Shown: positions 34,434-46,652 of the stretch, piece after piece
Layout of the letters: every line of letters starts with the position of its first letter
Numbering within the stretch: the stretch's first letter is position 1
Assembly: GCF_902459465.1 (NCBI RefSeq)
Contig: NC_047075.1
Coordinates: forward strand, 14,067,119-14,131,118
Length of the DNA: 64,000 nucleotides
DNA from: Asterias rubens
Lineage: Eukaryota; Echinodermata; Asteroidea; Forcipulatida; Asteriidae
Reading direction: 5' to 3'
The notes under the pieces: generated by a model
What the model saw: only the letters and a program-made list of their open reading frames with translations
Told to the model about the DNA's origin: nothing
Database searches by the model: none
Translations under genes and position numbers: made by a program

Positions 34434-35834
34434 GAGACCTATCAGTTTATAATGAAATGATTTTATATTTTTGATTGGTATATTGCAACATTTTTGAAAC
34501 TGTATTTGTGTAAAAATGGTGTACAATAAAGTTCATATCATACTAAGACATTTTTTCAAACACTACTGCTTGTGAGTTGTACGTGTAAATTGGTAGATAA
34601 TCTTTTTCTGGAGATTTACTGTAGTAATAATGTTCTGTTGTGGTTGTAGCGTTTGCTATTGTGTATGAGAAAGTAATATTTTAATTGTAATTGCTTTAAA
34701 TGATTTAAAATTTTATTTCATGAATTTTGGCTTTACTACCTGTACTTCGATCTCTATGGCCGATTGCATTGAAAAATTGTGTGTTTTTCTTGTTTATTGG
34801 GGTGGATGGGCATACACACAGTTGTGAGGTCTTTGAAGACTACGGAACGTTCGCAATTTCCCCGTGCATGTCTCATGATTTTAGCGAAATTTCTTAACCA
34901 GCATGAAGTTTAACTGAAAGATTATTCCTTTAACATTCAGAATTATTTGGGTTTGGAACAATTCAACCTTGAAAAACCACGAAACATTGATGGAAATTAG
35001 ACACTGTTTTCCCACTGTTCGATAAACATTCCACTTTTACACACGTCGTACGTGTAGCGAAGTTTGTGCATGGTACCCGCGCAATGTTCGTGTGTACATT
35101 GTCGTATTACCAGCGCTGCAACTAGCTATGGCAACAAGTTTGGGTCGGGTATTCGGACTCTCACGCTGCATGGATAAACATACGCCTCGGTGTGTGAGCC
35201 ATACTAAATATCGCGACGCGGATTTATGAATGGGAGATGTCATCGCTGATAAAACAGGGTTTGCCTTTGGCGACCTTTGAACCCCTTTTAGTGTTGACAC
35301 ATGTTTCTGGTGGCTATATTTAGACACCTCTAATCTTTGGCTTTCCAATGGTATTCTTGGTGGCGCTATGCAAATTGTGTGTTTTCAATGAATGTTCGCT
35401 GTCTGTCCTGTGGGATTTGGAACATTTTTGGATAATTACGTCAAGAACATGGCTCAGAAATCGTCTGTTTTTACATCTTTAGTAATCTTTTGACGAAAAG
35501 GTAAGACCATAGTAAGTTTAATCAAGATTTAGGCAACCTAAAAGTGTAGAAATAAAAAATTAAAAACATTCAATAATTTTCAATAATCGATTATGTTCGG
35601 TGTCATATTACACGAAATGAGACTTTACTAGACATTCCTCATTCCGTTAGAGCGGGTCACAATGTTTATATTTGCAATGCAAATTAAAAACGCATCCCAA
35701 GAGATACATTTTTTTTTTAATTTCCTGATTTCACAGTCTTCCAGATTTGTGTTCAAATTGTCAACGCCAATGTGACGCAGTATATCAAAGTGTGGAATTT
35801 CCCCTTAGTTTGACTTTTAAGTTGTACATATAGC
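34434..35834. other. Spacer, no gene seen
   Basis: There is an open frame at 35037-35348 (minus) without recognisable motifs. The last 80 bp (about 35760-35839) is one flank of the target duplicated again near 42325-42354. Confidence 0.35.
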
Positions 35835-37122
35835 CTTACCAGTATGGACTCATCTCCTAATCGGGAGAATTTCTCCTAAACGGGAGATTTCTCCAATTCA
35901 AGGGATATTTTCTTCTCCTAAAAATGCGAATATCTCCTAAATAGGAGCGGCCGCTGTTTCCAACGAAGTTGCGCATATAAATAGAGGGGTGCGCATGTCT
36001 GAAACTACCGCGATTCGGATCTGCCAACGGAAAAAAGGTTTGCCACAAAAATCTCTGTTTTCGTATGTAAAATAGCTCAGTTATGAACATGTGACCATTG
36101 TTATCAAACTCACCTATGATTATAGACAAACCTTTTGGTAGTTAGATTGCCATTTTCATTGGTCTAAAACCGTATTTACTTCATGTGTTCTTCCTCCATA
36201 ACGTTAGTCCGTTATGGTTTAGAAACTTTAGGTACTGTGCACATCATGTACTCTCTGCCGGTCGGTGTTATGAGTGACTGCGCGTGCGCGTGGCCGGCAA
36301 GTACCGGCGCACGTGCAGTTCATGTCCGTGAGTGTTTTAAATGTTATGGAATGCAGATTGATTATAATGAGCTAATTTATGCCTAGAAAACATTTTATAG
36401 TATGTTTTGTAAATTACTACCATGTAAATTCATCTAAGGATTCTTTTAAAAAACAATGATAAGCCACATAAAATTCCACCGTGAATTTGTTTTAATTTTT
36501 TTATTTATTTTTTTATTTATTATTTTTTTTAAACAAAAACAATTATACATCGGAAAATATCATTTTAAGCGAAACCTGCAGTTCGTTGATGTTTTAAACA
36601 ACAGTAGTAGCCAATTAGTCTATTATATTTTTATACAAATCAGGTGGTAAAAACTGGCGCCATCTTGGGTTGGGGGAAAAGGTGGCATCATCCTGCTTGT
36701 TCAAAAAAGCCAGGACGAAAAACTGTTTTTATAAATTTTATTTGGCCTAATGAAGTTATAGATCTATAGAAGGAAGGAATCTGTTCAGTTTGTGTCAGGG
36801 GCGGATCCTGTGTGTCGGGGAGGGGAGGGGGGGGGGGGGGGCATATGACCAAAGCAAATTTAAAATACAAAATTGCCCAGGCTGATTTTTCCCTCTAAGC
36901 ATAACAGAAAGTCCTTGATCACATAAATAACTCAGGCAAAAAATATTGATAATTCAAGGGATCAATATGCTCATTTTGCTTCTTTGTTTGTTTTATTTGC
37001 TTGCTTATAAATTTTGTCTTTTTGTAAGGTTTAGATAAATTGGTACAAGCCAACTTAAGGGTTCTACTGTAAAGTGGTATTTTTTCTTTCAAAGAAAATC
37101 ATTGTTTTTTGTTTTTATACAG

Positions 37123-38779
37123 ATGAATGATATTGAAGAGCTACTCCAGCAAGTTGGTAATGCAGTTGAAGTTATTCTTGCAGAAGATGAAGCTGGATCA
37201 TCAGATCATGGCGCAGAGGAACCCAATGACCCACCTGATCAGGAAGTAGAGGTCGAGGTTGACCTGGAGTGGGAGAATGGCAATAAAATAATTGATGAGG
37301 GTATGTTTACATTTAATTGCAGGAGTCAAGCTATTCATAAATTTATAAAGCTTTCAAATATCAGTTGAAACTGTTCTTCAAGCCAGTCCTTTCCGAAAAA
37401 GCAAACAAAAATTTGTAAGGAATCCAACTTTTTCTTTGTTTCAGGATCTGCCAAAAAGAAACAAGGACGAAAGGGCCCAGTTTCATTCCTAGAGAACAAG
37501 CTAGAGAGGCAGAAGACCTTTTCCAAACGCAAAAGTGGTCTACTTAAGAAGGTTAGGCATTTAAGCAAAACTTAAGAGCACATACATGTACATATGTATC
37601 CAGAATATAGCCATACAATCTTGGTATTAAGTGCACCGAGCCTGGTGCTTTACGTACATTTCAAGCAGTTTCAACTTCTGGAAGGGATGCATCGGAATCT
37701 ACACTGACGACTGGGACTGCTTCACCTACAAGCTCATAATAAAATGATATGTATTCCTTTTTGCTCTTTCTGCAAACAGTTTTTCTATAATATTGCTCAC
37801 GCAGTTCCCGGGAGTCCATTTTGCTCATCTCCTCATATATCATCTTCTCTATTTGGTCTTTAGTCAAATTTTCCATTGATTCTTTTTCTTCTTTCTCGGC
37901 TGCGGTGACATGTACAGTCTCAAAACGTGCATTGTCCTTGTCTAGGAAGTTCCTCATGTAGGTCTCCTGGATTATCAAAGCATTGACAGTGAAGTTACAA
38001 AGTTCATCACTCATGTTGATTTGTCATTTGACACAAGTGTGGGGCTTACATTTCTCTGCTGGAGAAAGGTATTGGTTACTTCTTACCAGTGCTCGAACCA
38101 CGGCGGTTTCTTGATAGTCGATAAGCTTCCGGCTTGGCAAAATGTCGTTACTTTTTCTACTTCCAATTTTTACATCTTGCAATGTTGTAGTACGTATCTG
38201 AAATGAAATTTTAAAAACAAAACAATATTCTGTTAATTTGTACTGTTTCAGGCTAAAGCCCTCCACAGGCTGACAGGCGCCAAAGTGTTCATCCAAGTCG
38301 TAAACGGCAGGGGCAAAAGCAACACTTTTTGTTCCCATGAGGAATTGAGGCCGAAGAAAGTACGCCACGTTAAGACGCAGGCAACGATAAGTGGGTGTGC
38401 CCACGTCTTTGAAAGCCCTCCAAGAACAAGAAACACATCTGATGTCCTACAGACATCAACAAAACAACATCGACCATGCAACGGCAATCAGGTTCCCGGT
38501 CCATCCACTGAAATACAGGGACTGCCGGGAAAGAAGAGCACCCCGGTGAACAAACCGGCACCAGCGGCAAAAGCTACAAACAAGTGTTGTGTTTGTAGAG
38601 TTATATTTTCAGGTAGCACCGACAAACAGTTGGTAAGGCAGCACAAACGCCAGAACATGTGGCTGGGTTGTGATGCAGATGGGTGTAATGTGTGGGGGCA
38701 CGCCAGGTGCCTTAACATTGCCATTCCTCGACGAGGCTCAATCGAAAATATTCCATTCAAATGCCCTAAACATACTTAG
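37123..38779 (+). CDS. SRF-type MADS-box plus PHD-like finger protein
   Basis: Three exons: 37123-37300, 37445-37551 and 38252-38779, with GT-AG junctions and 813 coding nt (270 residues). The ATG sits right after an acceptor (TTTTTATACAG), so an upstream non-coding exon is likely. Residues about 1-58 are acidic (EVEVEVDLEWE). Residues about 65-125 form a MADS domain: SFLENKLERQKTFSKRKSGL, then LKKAKALHRLTGAKVFIQ and VVNGRGKSNTF, very close to the DNA-binding domain of serum response factor. Exon 2 ends inside the helix at LLKK. A linker leads to a C-terminal PHD-like finger (CCVC...GCDADGC...WGHARC...FKCPKH). MADS domains dimerise and bind CArG-box DNA; PHD fingers read histone tails. The frame is undamaged. 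A MADS gene inside a transposon is unusual. The domain call is strong; the role is inference. Confidence 0.8.
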
Positions 38780-41234
38780 GTTTTCTTGTTAGCCTTAGGT
38801 TAGATAAGATAAGATGACTCTGTCATGTGTTGGTCACAGAAGCTATATCATTGCAATTAAATTGTTATGCCAAAGATTGTATACTATTCATGTTTAAATT
38901 GCCTTTTTCCTTGCCTTTTAATTGACAAAATGTTGGAGTTTTGAATAAAATCTGTTAAATTACATAAATAAGTCTTACCTGATTGACTTCATCTAAGTTT
39001 CTAAAGATTCTTTGCCACTGTCCATCTGTTGGAACCCCAGGTGGTACCCATGTCTTTGCATCTTTATTGACCTCTTCTAAACAAGCATCACCGCCTTGAT
39101 AATGATCCGCTTCCCCATTTCTACTGAGTGAAAGTGAGGATTTCACACACTACCAATTCCATCGGCATCATCTGCATGATGAATGAGTCTGTGGCCATGA
39201 TGCGTTGGTAGGTTGGATGATTTCTTCCATAGAAGAGAGGTTTTACCTTTTCCTTTCTTGTCATTATAGCCATACTATTGCCCTTTCTCACTCCATCACG
39301 TAGAAGCATGAGGGCATGTAAGAAGGTGAGTACCATTTGTTGCACATAGTTGTAATTAGGATCACTGATGTTGTGACTCCATTGCCAGTACCCCTCCACT
39401 GTTGCTTCTGCAGACATTTCTATACACTTGTCAACATAAGGGACTAATAGCTCTTCCAGTAGCGCAATGTATGTAATCTCTAGTATCCTCCACATTTTGT
39501 GGTGATCAGACCCCTTTTTTGCATAGTACTGTGACCTTGGAGACTGGAAACCCAACTCACTCACAATATGTTTTATGAACACCTGCCAGTTAAGCTCCAT
39601 AAATGCACGACCTGCATTCATCTCAACGTGTAGCAAGCCAGGAAGCAAGACAATCCAGTCAAATTCATTTTGTGGGGTAATGTCAAGCAGTATCTAACAT
39701 CTATGCTCTTGAAAGAGTTCCTTGCCATAAAATGACTGTTTGCACTGTTTGCAGATGAGAACATTATGAATCAACTGCATCACAACATGATAAATGCCAC
39801 CATCACATTCAATAAACAACCAACTTCTTGTCACCCCACCATACTGCTTCACTCCAGCACCTCTGCCAATGTTTCTCAGGATAATAGCAATATTTTCATA
39901 GGTATTTGGGTTTAAAAGTTCTGGCTCACCAACTTTAACTTTTATGTGATTCTCCTCCAATGACACTATGTGTTCTAAGTGTTGATAAGGATAAACCCTT
40001 TCCTTCCCACCACATATCGACTTCAAATCCACTGTCTTCTTACGCAGATGACCTTTGCAGTTAGTGCAGATTATAGATTTAATATCGTTTTCAGCCGAAC
40101 ATTCTATACATTCTTTTTCTTGTTCACATTGATCTTGATGTTCAATTGAAGTATCAATAACATCTCTTCCCAGCTTCCTCTCTTTCTTTAAGTTATTTAG
40201 GCGACTGTCAATGAGCTCATTCCGAGAATATCAAAAAAAAGTTATTCTGTTCTTTGGTGCATCCCCCGAGCAATGCAGACCTCTGAGAGTCAGTTGCTGA
40301 AATGAAAAGCCAATTTCCTGGTTTGAATTCGTCATCCAGCTGCATGAGACTTTCATTATCGAGTATCATATATATGGTACTTGTCACAACTTTCATGGGT
40401 ACCTTGTTGTTACCTTGTTGCCTTAACCGAGTACAGTTTCCCCACAACTTGCTCATTATCAAATGCAACACGCACAAGTCCTGGAGGAAATTGAATTGGT
40501 GTGGACTTTTTAGAATTGAGATATCTCATCAATGTTCCATTATAGTTCACCAACAGTTTACTTCCAGAGGCTGAATAATTGAAAATATTTTCCCGAAATC
40601 CAAGCGGTAAAATTAGATTGGAGTTCCGTGAAGAATATATTAATTCAACAACTTTTGCAACTTTAACTGCTTTCACTTCATCTTCAAGAATGTCACCTTT
40701 AGAGAATCCAAACAAAGTCAAAATGAGGGAGAATAGTTCCTTTGGTCTACGCTGCAACCATATGGAAGCCTTGTATCCACGTAATTCTTCAGTATTATTT
40801 AAAGTGCCAACTTTGTACAAAGATTTGATGTCGCTCTGAATAGCCTCCTCTAGATGATCACTGAAGGCAGTTTTGAGAAAAGCCTGTGAGGGAATTATGT
40901 CATCATGATAAACATCACTGTTGTCAGATTCATGTTCATGAGGGGTCATTTCACCCTGAACATCCCGAGAAGTACCTGCATACTGTTGACATTGTCGAGG
41001 AAAATTACCCTCTTCAAAAGTTTGCAGACACAGTTCACATATAAACCCTGCTGTCTTTGTTATTATAGGTGGATCGTACTTGTATAATTTATCAAGTGTC
41101 TTCCTTTTCATTTTCTTTCCTCTTTTTATTGAGAAGAGTCTTGCATTGTCCCCTTCATCAGAGTGGATAATGGCACCACACCTCCTCTCATAGGGAGCAA
41201 TTTGTTTGTTACTCTGTCGGGTAACCTTTGACAT
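37661..41234 (-). pseudogene. DUF6589-like transposon gene, antisense to the MADS gene
   Basis: Exon 1 runs 41234-38979 (donor GTAAGACT) and exon 2 38197-37661 (acceptor TTTCATTTCAG), joined in phase. The N-terminus is basic with a C-x2-C pair (FICELCLQTF). Later come CIECSAENDIKSIICTNCKG, a VDLKSICGGKERVYPYQHLE segment, LICKQCKQSF...HRC and FDWIVLLPGLLHVEMNAGRA. HKMWRILEITYIALLEELL, EGYWQWSHNISDPNYNYVQQ and TWVPPGVPTDGQW follow. The PGLLHVEMN...WQVF...EGYWQW region is like large proteins of cnidarians, fungi and echinoderms that I associate with DUF6589 (uncertain label). Breaks: frame changes near 40425, 40225 and 39130, TAG 39694-39696, TGA 38024-38026. It may be the element's transposase. 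Confidence 0.6.
38944..38949 (+). terminator. Poly(A) signal of the MADS-PHD gene
   Basis: AATAAA lies 165 nt after the MADS-PHD stop codon, a normal distance. It falls inside the intron of the antisense gene. Confidence 0.5.
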
Positions 41235-42182
41235 CCTTGGTGCAGAATTGTCTCTGTACGTTCACATACAAAAAACAATAAAAACCAAGTAAAAAATAAT
41301 TAAATCAGATTGACTAACAGTACACCTGAAATTACACTTGGCATTTGTGTAGAACCTTTTCTATTTGTGAAAAAAAAAATACATTGTAAGAGAAATTACC
41401 AAATTGATTGGTGGTGATATCCTCGGAATGGCAGCAAAAATTTGAAAAAAGTATAGGGTTCTGATAGTAGGGAAATTATGGGATAAAACATACGAACATT
41501 GCATACTTTTGAAAATTTAAAAGTGGGAGACTTTTATCCCATCAACGAATGGTGCCCGGAGTGCAGCACTTGACTGGAATGGGGGGGGGGGGTAAACACG
41601 CAGTATTTTTGAAAAAGCGGCAAAAACTTTCATGAGTCGGTATTTCAGGTCCCCTCACTAATCCATATCATTATACACACACGTTGCCGGGGAAAAATGT
41701 GCCAAGAATGTTGAATGCCTCACACTATTTCACCCGGGATCGGTTGATGTATGTACATGTAGATGTATAGGCCTAGCTACCAGACAGGAGCATGAGGAGT
41801 GCTGGCCATATGCCATATGGAGTGCTGGCCAGTCAGATGTACTTACCGTACTTGAGGCGACTTTAGTAAAACATTTTCACCACCACTACACTACAGTCCA
41901 GAATTACACCAACTTATGCGATGACAGTGCCAGAAGAAAAGCAAAACTATGGTTTAACATGTTACACTTTTAGAACAAATTATGAAGTCTGAATTGTGAA
42001 TCTAATCCGATCATATTATGTTACTTTCGCTCCTAATCAGGATACAAGCAAATTCTCCAAATAGGATAAAACAATGAGGGCGCTATTTTTATGACGTCAT
42101 CAGGAAATATTGGCCTTTTTTAGGAGAAATCTCCCGTTTGGGAGAAATTCTCCTGATTAGGATGTGAGCCCGTACTGCTTAA

Positions 42183-42457
42183 GAGGAAATGTTAACATTT
42201 AAATATTTCAAGATGATGATCTGAACTAAATAAATGTACAATGCAAATCCATGGTTAACATGTAAGATGAATGCCTAATTTTCAACCTTACCAGTGAACA
42301 TGCTTATGTTTAAACTTAAACGCAACTGTGACGCAGTTGTACATATAGCCTTACGAGGAAATGTTAACATTTAAATATTTCAAGATGATGATCTGAACTA
42401 AATAAATGTACAATGCAAATCCATGGTTAACATGCAAGATGAATGCCTAATTTTCAA
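42183..42457. repeat. Direct duplication of the insertion target (172-bp period)
   Basis: About 103 bp starting GAGGAAATGTTAACATTT (42183-42285) is repeated at 42355-42457 with about one difference. The second copy is preceded by intact target sequence without the transposon, so it preserves the empty site. Confidence 0.85.
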
Positions 42458-44402
42458 ATAGCACAACTATTTGCTTACCAAACCAGTGCTATGAAATCGG
42501 CCCAACCTTAACACAGCTATGACAAACATAGTTTTTGCATATTAAATTCAATCAGGAAATTGAGATGGCTGCTGAAAACAGGGAGTATATCATACAAGGC
42601 TTTGACACTGAAAGGTAAGACATTTAAACAATTTTATTTATTCATTCTAACTTTTCCCCCAAGTATTTTCAGTTTAAGACAATGTCTTACTTGGCCATCC
42701 AAAATTAGAATTCCAATGCTTCTGACAATTTACCAAGATAACCAATGGTACATGATAAGTACCTATTCATGTCATCAGAGGTGCTAGTTTTCAGGAAATT
42801 AGACCAAATACAAGCATTTTATTATTAAATTACAACCCGAGTCAAGGCTTTTTATTTCCATGAACAACGAGGACTGCTTCTGCATGATTTAAGGTTTTAT
42901 CTTTCTAAACAAAAACCTTACTGGCATTTATGTCATATTCAGGGCTATAAATTTACTCAAATCCATATAAAAATTACAAATGTTTAAACACACACAGATG
43001 ACTGCTATTCACCAATACAAAGTGTTGTACTATTGTAACGAATGACTCCTACTCGGGCCCATAACTACACATACGCCATGCGTTACACTATGTTAATGAA
43101 TGCATAAACAATAAAACGAACTTCTACTCAACTATGATATGTCGCTTTCAACACACTAAAAATCAAAATTTCCATAACTATACAGTATTGAAGTCATGAA
43201 TTTCAGGTCACCTACCCACAATAAGGTATTTACATAAAAATGTAATCACAACATAGAGCAAGGGGCACACATACTTCATTATTACAGTACAGACCGAAAT
43301 TAAGTGATCCCACGCAAGGGACCCATGCGTGGCCACGCAGGTACAATGAATATTCCTGAATATCATGAATATTCAAATTATTTCAGATTACTCGTGGCAT
43401 GCTGTCACAAGGGTCTCACTTGTGTCACACGCATCTCTCCCGCTCATGTTATGGAGCCTCTTTATTGAATTTATTGACAGTATCAGCCCGCGCCTCCAGT
43501 ATGGATAACACGCGTGGATGAAGCTTGCCAGTTTTGCTTTGTTGAAATACGTAACCTCATGAGGGAGGTTTTACAGAAAGAGATAATAGGGGCCGGTTTG
43601 AAGATAAAATGTTAACGGCAAGAAACAGCTCATTTGATGTTACCGCAAACGTCCCCGTTTGCAGATTCATTCCTGGCTCGGGGCCAAATAACAGTTTTCG
43701 ATCGTGGGACCATTTAGGATGGTGAATGTATTAGTTTCAATTTTGTTTTTAATGGTTGGTCTATTCACTTGATATGTGAACACGGTCAGTTTTAGAATTT
43801 CACAAATGATACCATTAGTCGTTCATAAATCTCAATTCTTGATTAGCTTCTATTAATTATTGTCGTAAACATTACTCATATTTACCGGTTCCCCAGGCAC
43901 CAATATAGAGACACCAAAAATGAGATGAACATTCCGATATTTAACGGGACAAATTCAAGGAGAGTTTTTTAAAAAAACACGAGAGAAAACATGTTTAAGA
44001 AAAAAAATCGCACGCGTATACGGATATTGTTGAGGAGTAAAAATAGCTTTAAGGGGGGGGGGGGGGAATTTCCTGAGGAAAAACCCTAACTTTGAGAAGC
44101 AACAAAAAAGCATTTTTAGTTGTACAGTATTAAGTCCCCGATCATAAACCGTGTATAAACGTACAATGATAAACACTTCAATATAATACTTCAATACGAC
44201 AACTTGACAATAAACGGCAAGTTACGTTTTTAGCTACAAGGACCAGTAAACTCGGTAATGCTTTCTTTCAGACTTAATAAAAAATAACTCCACCTGTAAT
44301 ATCTTTTGTAGTAAATGTTTCAGATCAATCGTTGCGTATCTAACTGTTTTAGAGTGTGGAATTGAACATTATAAGAAAGCAGGCCCGCAGGAATAAGGGA
44401 AA
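42458..44402. other. Spacer, no gene seen
   Basis: AT-rich, with no convincing coding, RNA or repeat structure. The 43955-44194 minus-strand frame includes a G12 run and looks like chance. Confidence 0.35.
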
Positions 44403-45603
44403 ATGGCCTTAGCTTTCGATCCAAACCGGACCTTCGTCAGAGGCATAAACAAGCACAACAAAAACATGTCCATTTATAGCAAAAAAAGAGAGCAAGGGAT
44501 TAAGAGAACGTTTCAAGAAAAAAGTCCCCGCGCGAAATCCACGGGAGTTGCCAGTTGGAGGCCAAGTTCCACGATGGGTCGGTTCGGTTTGTTCACGTGT
44601 CAGAAAATTGCATCTTTACGAATGCAAGGGGTTTCAGCCAAGGAGATCAAGACCCGTCTCCAACGGGAAGATGGCATTACGAAGATGGCATTACTGTTTC
44701 CACAAGTGGCGTGTTTTCTTTTTTAAGAAAGTTAAACCGCGATGATAGTCTCGTCGACCATCCCAGATCTGGACGTAGATCTAAGTGCAGCCCAGAGGTG
44801 CTTAATTTAATCAACCAGAGTCTGACCGACAACGAGCTGAGCGCCGATGACCTCCAAACCCTTATCCAAAATAATTTGGGTTTCCTCATATCTCTATCAT
44901 CCATCAAACGGGGTCGCAGAGGATTGGGATGGGAGAGATCTGGAACTCGGTACTGTCAGATCATCCGAGATGCCAATCGCCCAAAGCGCTTGGAGTTTGC
45001 CGAGGCTTGTCTGGCCGGGGGGATACCTTCGACAACGTCATTTGGAGTGACGAATGCTCCGTTGAAATCCAACGGAACACTCGTAAGTCCTTGAAGAAAA
45101 AGGGAAGTGAAAGGATCCTCCGTGGCCGGCCAAAACACCCCTTCAAAGTCCATGTGTGGGGAGGAATTACGAAGAAAGGCGCAAGCGATGTTGTCATCTT
45201 TACCGGCATTATGGACGGCAAGTTCTATGCAGAGAATATCATCCGGTACGTCCTGCATCCGTTCGCCACCAGGGTTTTTCCAGATGGACATAGGTTCCAA
45301 CAAGATAATGACCCCAAGCACACCAGTAAACGGGCTACAGACGAGATGACAGCTCTTGAGGTAAACTGGTAGAAGACTCCAGCAGAATCGCCAGATATGA
45401 ACCCCATCGAGAACCTCTGGGCGGCGCTGAAGTTTCATCTACGAAAGTTCGTAAAACCAGCCAACAAGGAGCAGCTTGTAGATGGAATTCTCGACTTTTG
45501 GGCAACAAAGATTACTCCTCAGCTTTGCCGAAAATACATCTCGCATCTGGAGAAGGTCCTCCCCAAAGTCGTCGAGCGAGAAGGTAAAGCATCCGGCTAT
45601 TAA
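44403..45603 (+). pseudogene. Tc1-like DD34E transposase with histone-type 3' end
   Basis: The helix-turn-helix region (KIASLRMQGVSAKEIKTRL) is followed by a DHPRSGRRSK linker and a DDE core: IWSDECSV (D 45049), FQQDNDPKHTS (D 45304) and SPDMNPIENLW (E 45409). Exactly 34 residues separate the last two, i.e. DD34E as in Tc1. The frame is broken three times. A 14-bp tandem duplication (44667-44680 and 44681-44694) shifts it; a G6 run near 45017-45022 is one G short; TAG at 45370-45372 replaces the Trp expected before the SPD motif. Correcting the two length changes gives 1,188 nt (395 residues), an exact multiple of three. Tc1 transposases excise and insert at TA. The very short 3' trailer ending in a histone stem-loop is exceptional. 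Confidence 0.85.
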
Positions 45604-45633
45604 ACACCATCTTCTCGCTCAAACAAAACCAAC

Positions 45634-45669
45634 GGCTCTTTTCAGAGCCACACACTTTCAAAAGAGAAG
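45634..45669 (+). terminator. Histone-type mRNA 3' stem-loop and downstream element
   Basis: GGCTCT-TTTC-AGAGCC (45634-45649) has a perfect 6-bp stem and 4-nt loop, preceded by ACCAAC and followed by ACACA. A purine-rich CAAAAGAGAAG (45659-45669) lies 9 nt further, like the histone downstream element that pairs with U7 snRNA. It begins 30 nt after the transposase stop, the spacing used by replication-dependent histone mRNAs. A conventional AATAAA also occurs at about 45688. Confidence 0.8.
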
Positions 45670-45699
45670 CAACTTCACTGTCTGTCAATAAAAATAATA

Positions 45700-46517
45700 A
45701 TAAAAACATGTAGTTGATACTATTGATAATGGTAAAGCATCAGCGTTTAAATGAGAACAAATTCATGTTACACATTTTATAATATCTTCCAAAAAAAAGT
45801 AACCATTTACTAAATCTTGACTATTTCAATTAATCTAGTTCTCTGGTATTTGTTGAATAATAACCAGCATATGGTGCTTGTAATGGGACAAAGGTTATTA
45901 TTTGAAATTCCCTCATTTATGATATAAAACTAAATAAAACCCTTGCAACGTCACTCAACTGTATGGGCGCTCTTTTAGTTTTCATCACACGCGCTATCCT
46001 CGCGTGGGATGGCTGCACTTTTCGGGAACATAATAACCGTTGCATAAGCAGGCCCAATTGGCCCATACAGTCCCCTGTTTCGGAGAAGAAAACAATTTTT
46101 TTTAAGGATATTAAAAAGGTGAAGTGCGATTTAAAACCACAAGTAGACCCATCATTTATTATTGTTGTTATTTATTATTCTGTGCGAACGTGGTATATGT
46201 TTTTGTTGGAGAAAATTAACAAGCCTGCACATGAATTAAACTTGTTTTAGTTCTTCCTTTGACGCAAAACATTTTTCTTTCGACAGCACAACAGCTCAAG
46301 ATTGCTTATTATTTTTCAAACATGCGTACATGTACATGTTTTGCACATAATTGTGTTTGCATGTACTGTATGTATGTAATTTACATGTACACGCACATGT
46401 ACACTTTTTATACACAGTAAAACATTGTACTTTGATAGCCACTGCTACGTCCGCAGCGCCATTAATATTAGTGTACTAAAATAACAGTATGAGATACATA
46501 TGGGCGGCCAAAAGGGC
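45700..46517. other. AT-rich spacer, no gene seen
   Basis: Contains CATGTACATGT-type low-complexity sequence near 46320-46400. No gene or RNA evident. Confidence 0.35.
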
Positions 46518-46617
46518 NNNNNNNNNNNNNNNNNNNNNNNNNNNNNNNNNNNNNNNNNNNNNNNNNNNNNNNNNNNNNNNNNNNNNNNNNNNNNNNNNNN
46601 NNNNNNNNNNNNNNNNN
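46518..46617. other. 100-N assembly gap
   Basis: Exactly 100 N, a conventional gap of unknown size. It sits at the outer left edge of the inverted repeat that begins at 46618, so the true terminus there is hidden. Confidence 1.
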
Positions 46618-46652
46618 AGGAAGGGACAGTGGAAAGAAAAAAATATCAGTGG

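Larger units (their letters stand above)
35840..42177. mobile_element. 6.34-kb DNA transposon carrying MADS-PHD and DUF6589-like genes
   Basis: The left end starts CAGTATGGACTCATCTCC at 35840; the right end, read inward, starts CAGTACGGGCTCACATCC at 42177. About 55 bp of inverted repeat match with roughly six differences, including nested GGGAGAATTTCTCC palindromes. The flanks are CTTAC (35835-35839) and CTTAA (42178-42182), a 5-bp target duplication with one mismatch. An unoccupied copy of the target (GTTGTACATATAGCCTTAC joined to GAGGAAATG) is present at 42336-42363. Two genes occupy the interior on opposite strands. Terminal CAGT and a 5-bp duplication do not let me assign a superfamily. 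Confidence 0.85.

Noticed and set aside
38285..38570. Minus-strand ORFs opposite MADS exon 3
   Set aside because: They shadow the MADS-PHD coding exon and lie inside an intron of the antisense gene.
1995..45372. TAA/TAG recoding as Gln or another residue (most internal stops are TAA/TAG)
   Set aside because: A TGA also interrupts frames (28147, 38024), the genes are decaying transposons, and clean genes here end normally. C-to-T decay is simpler.
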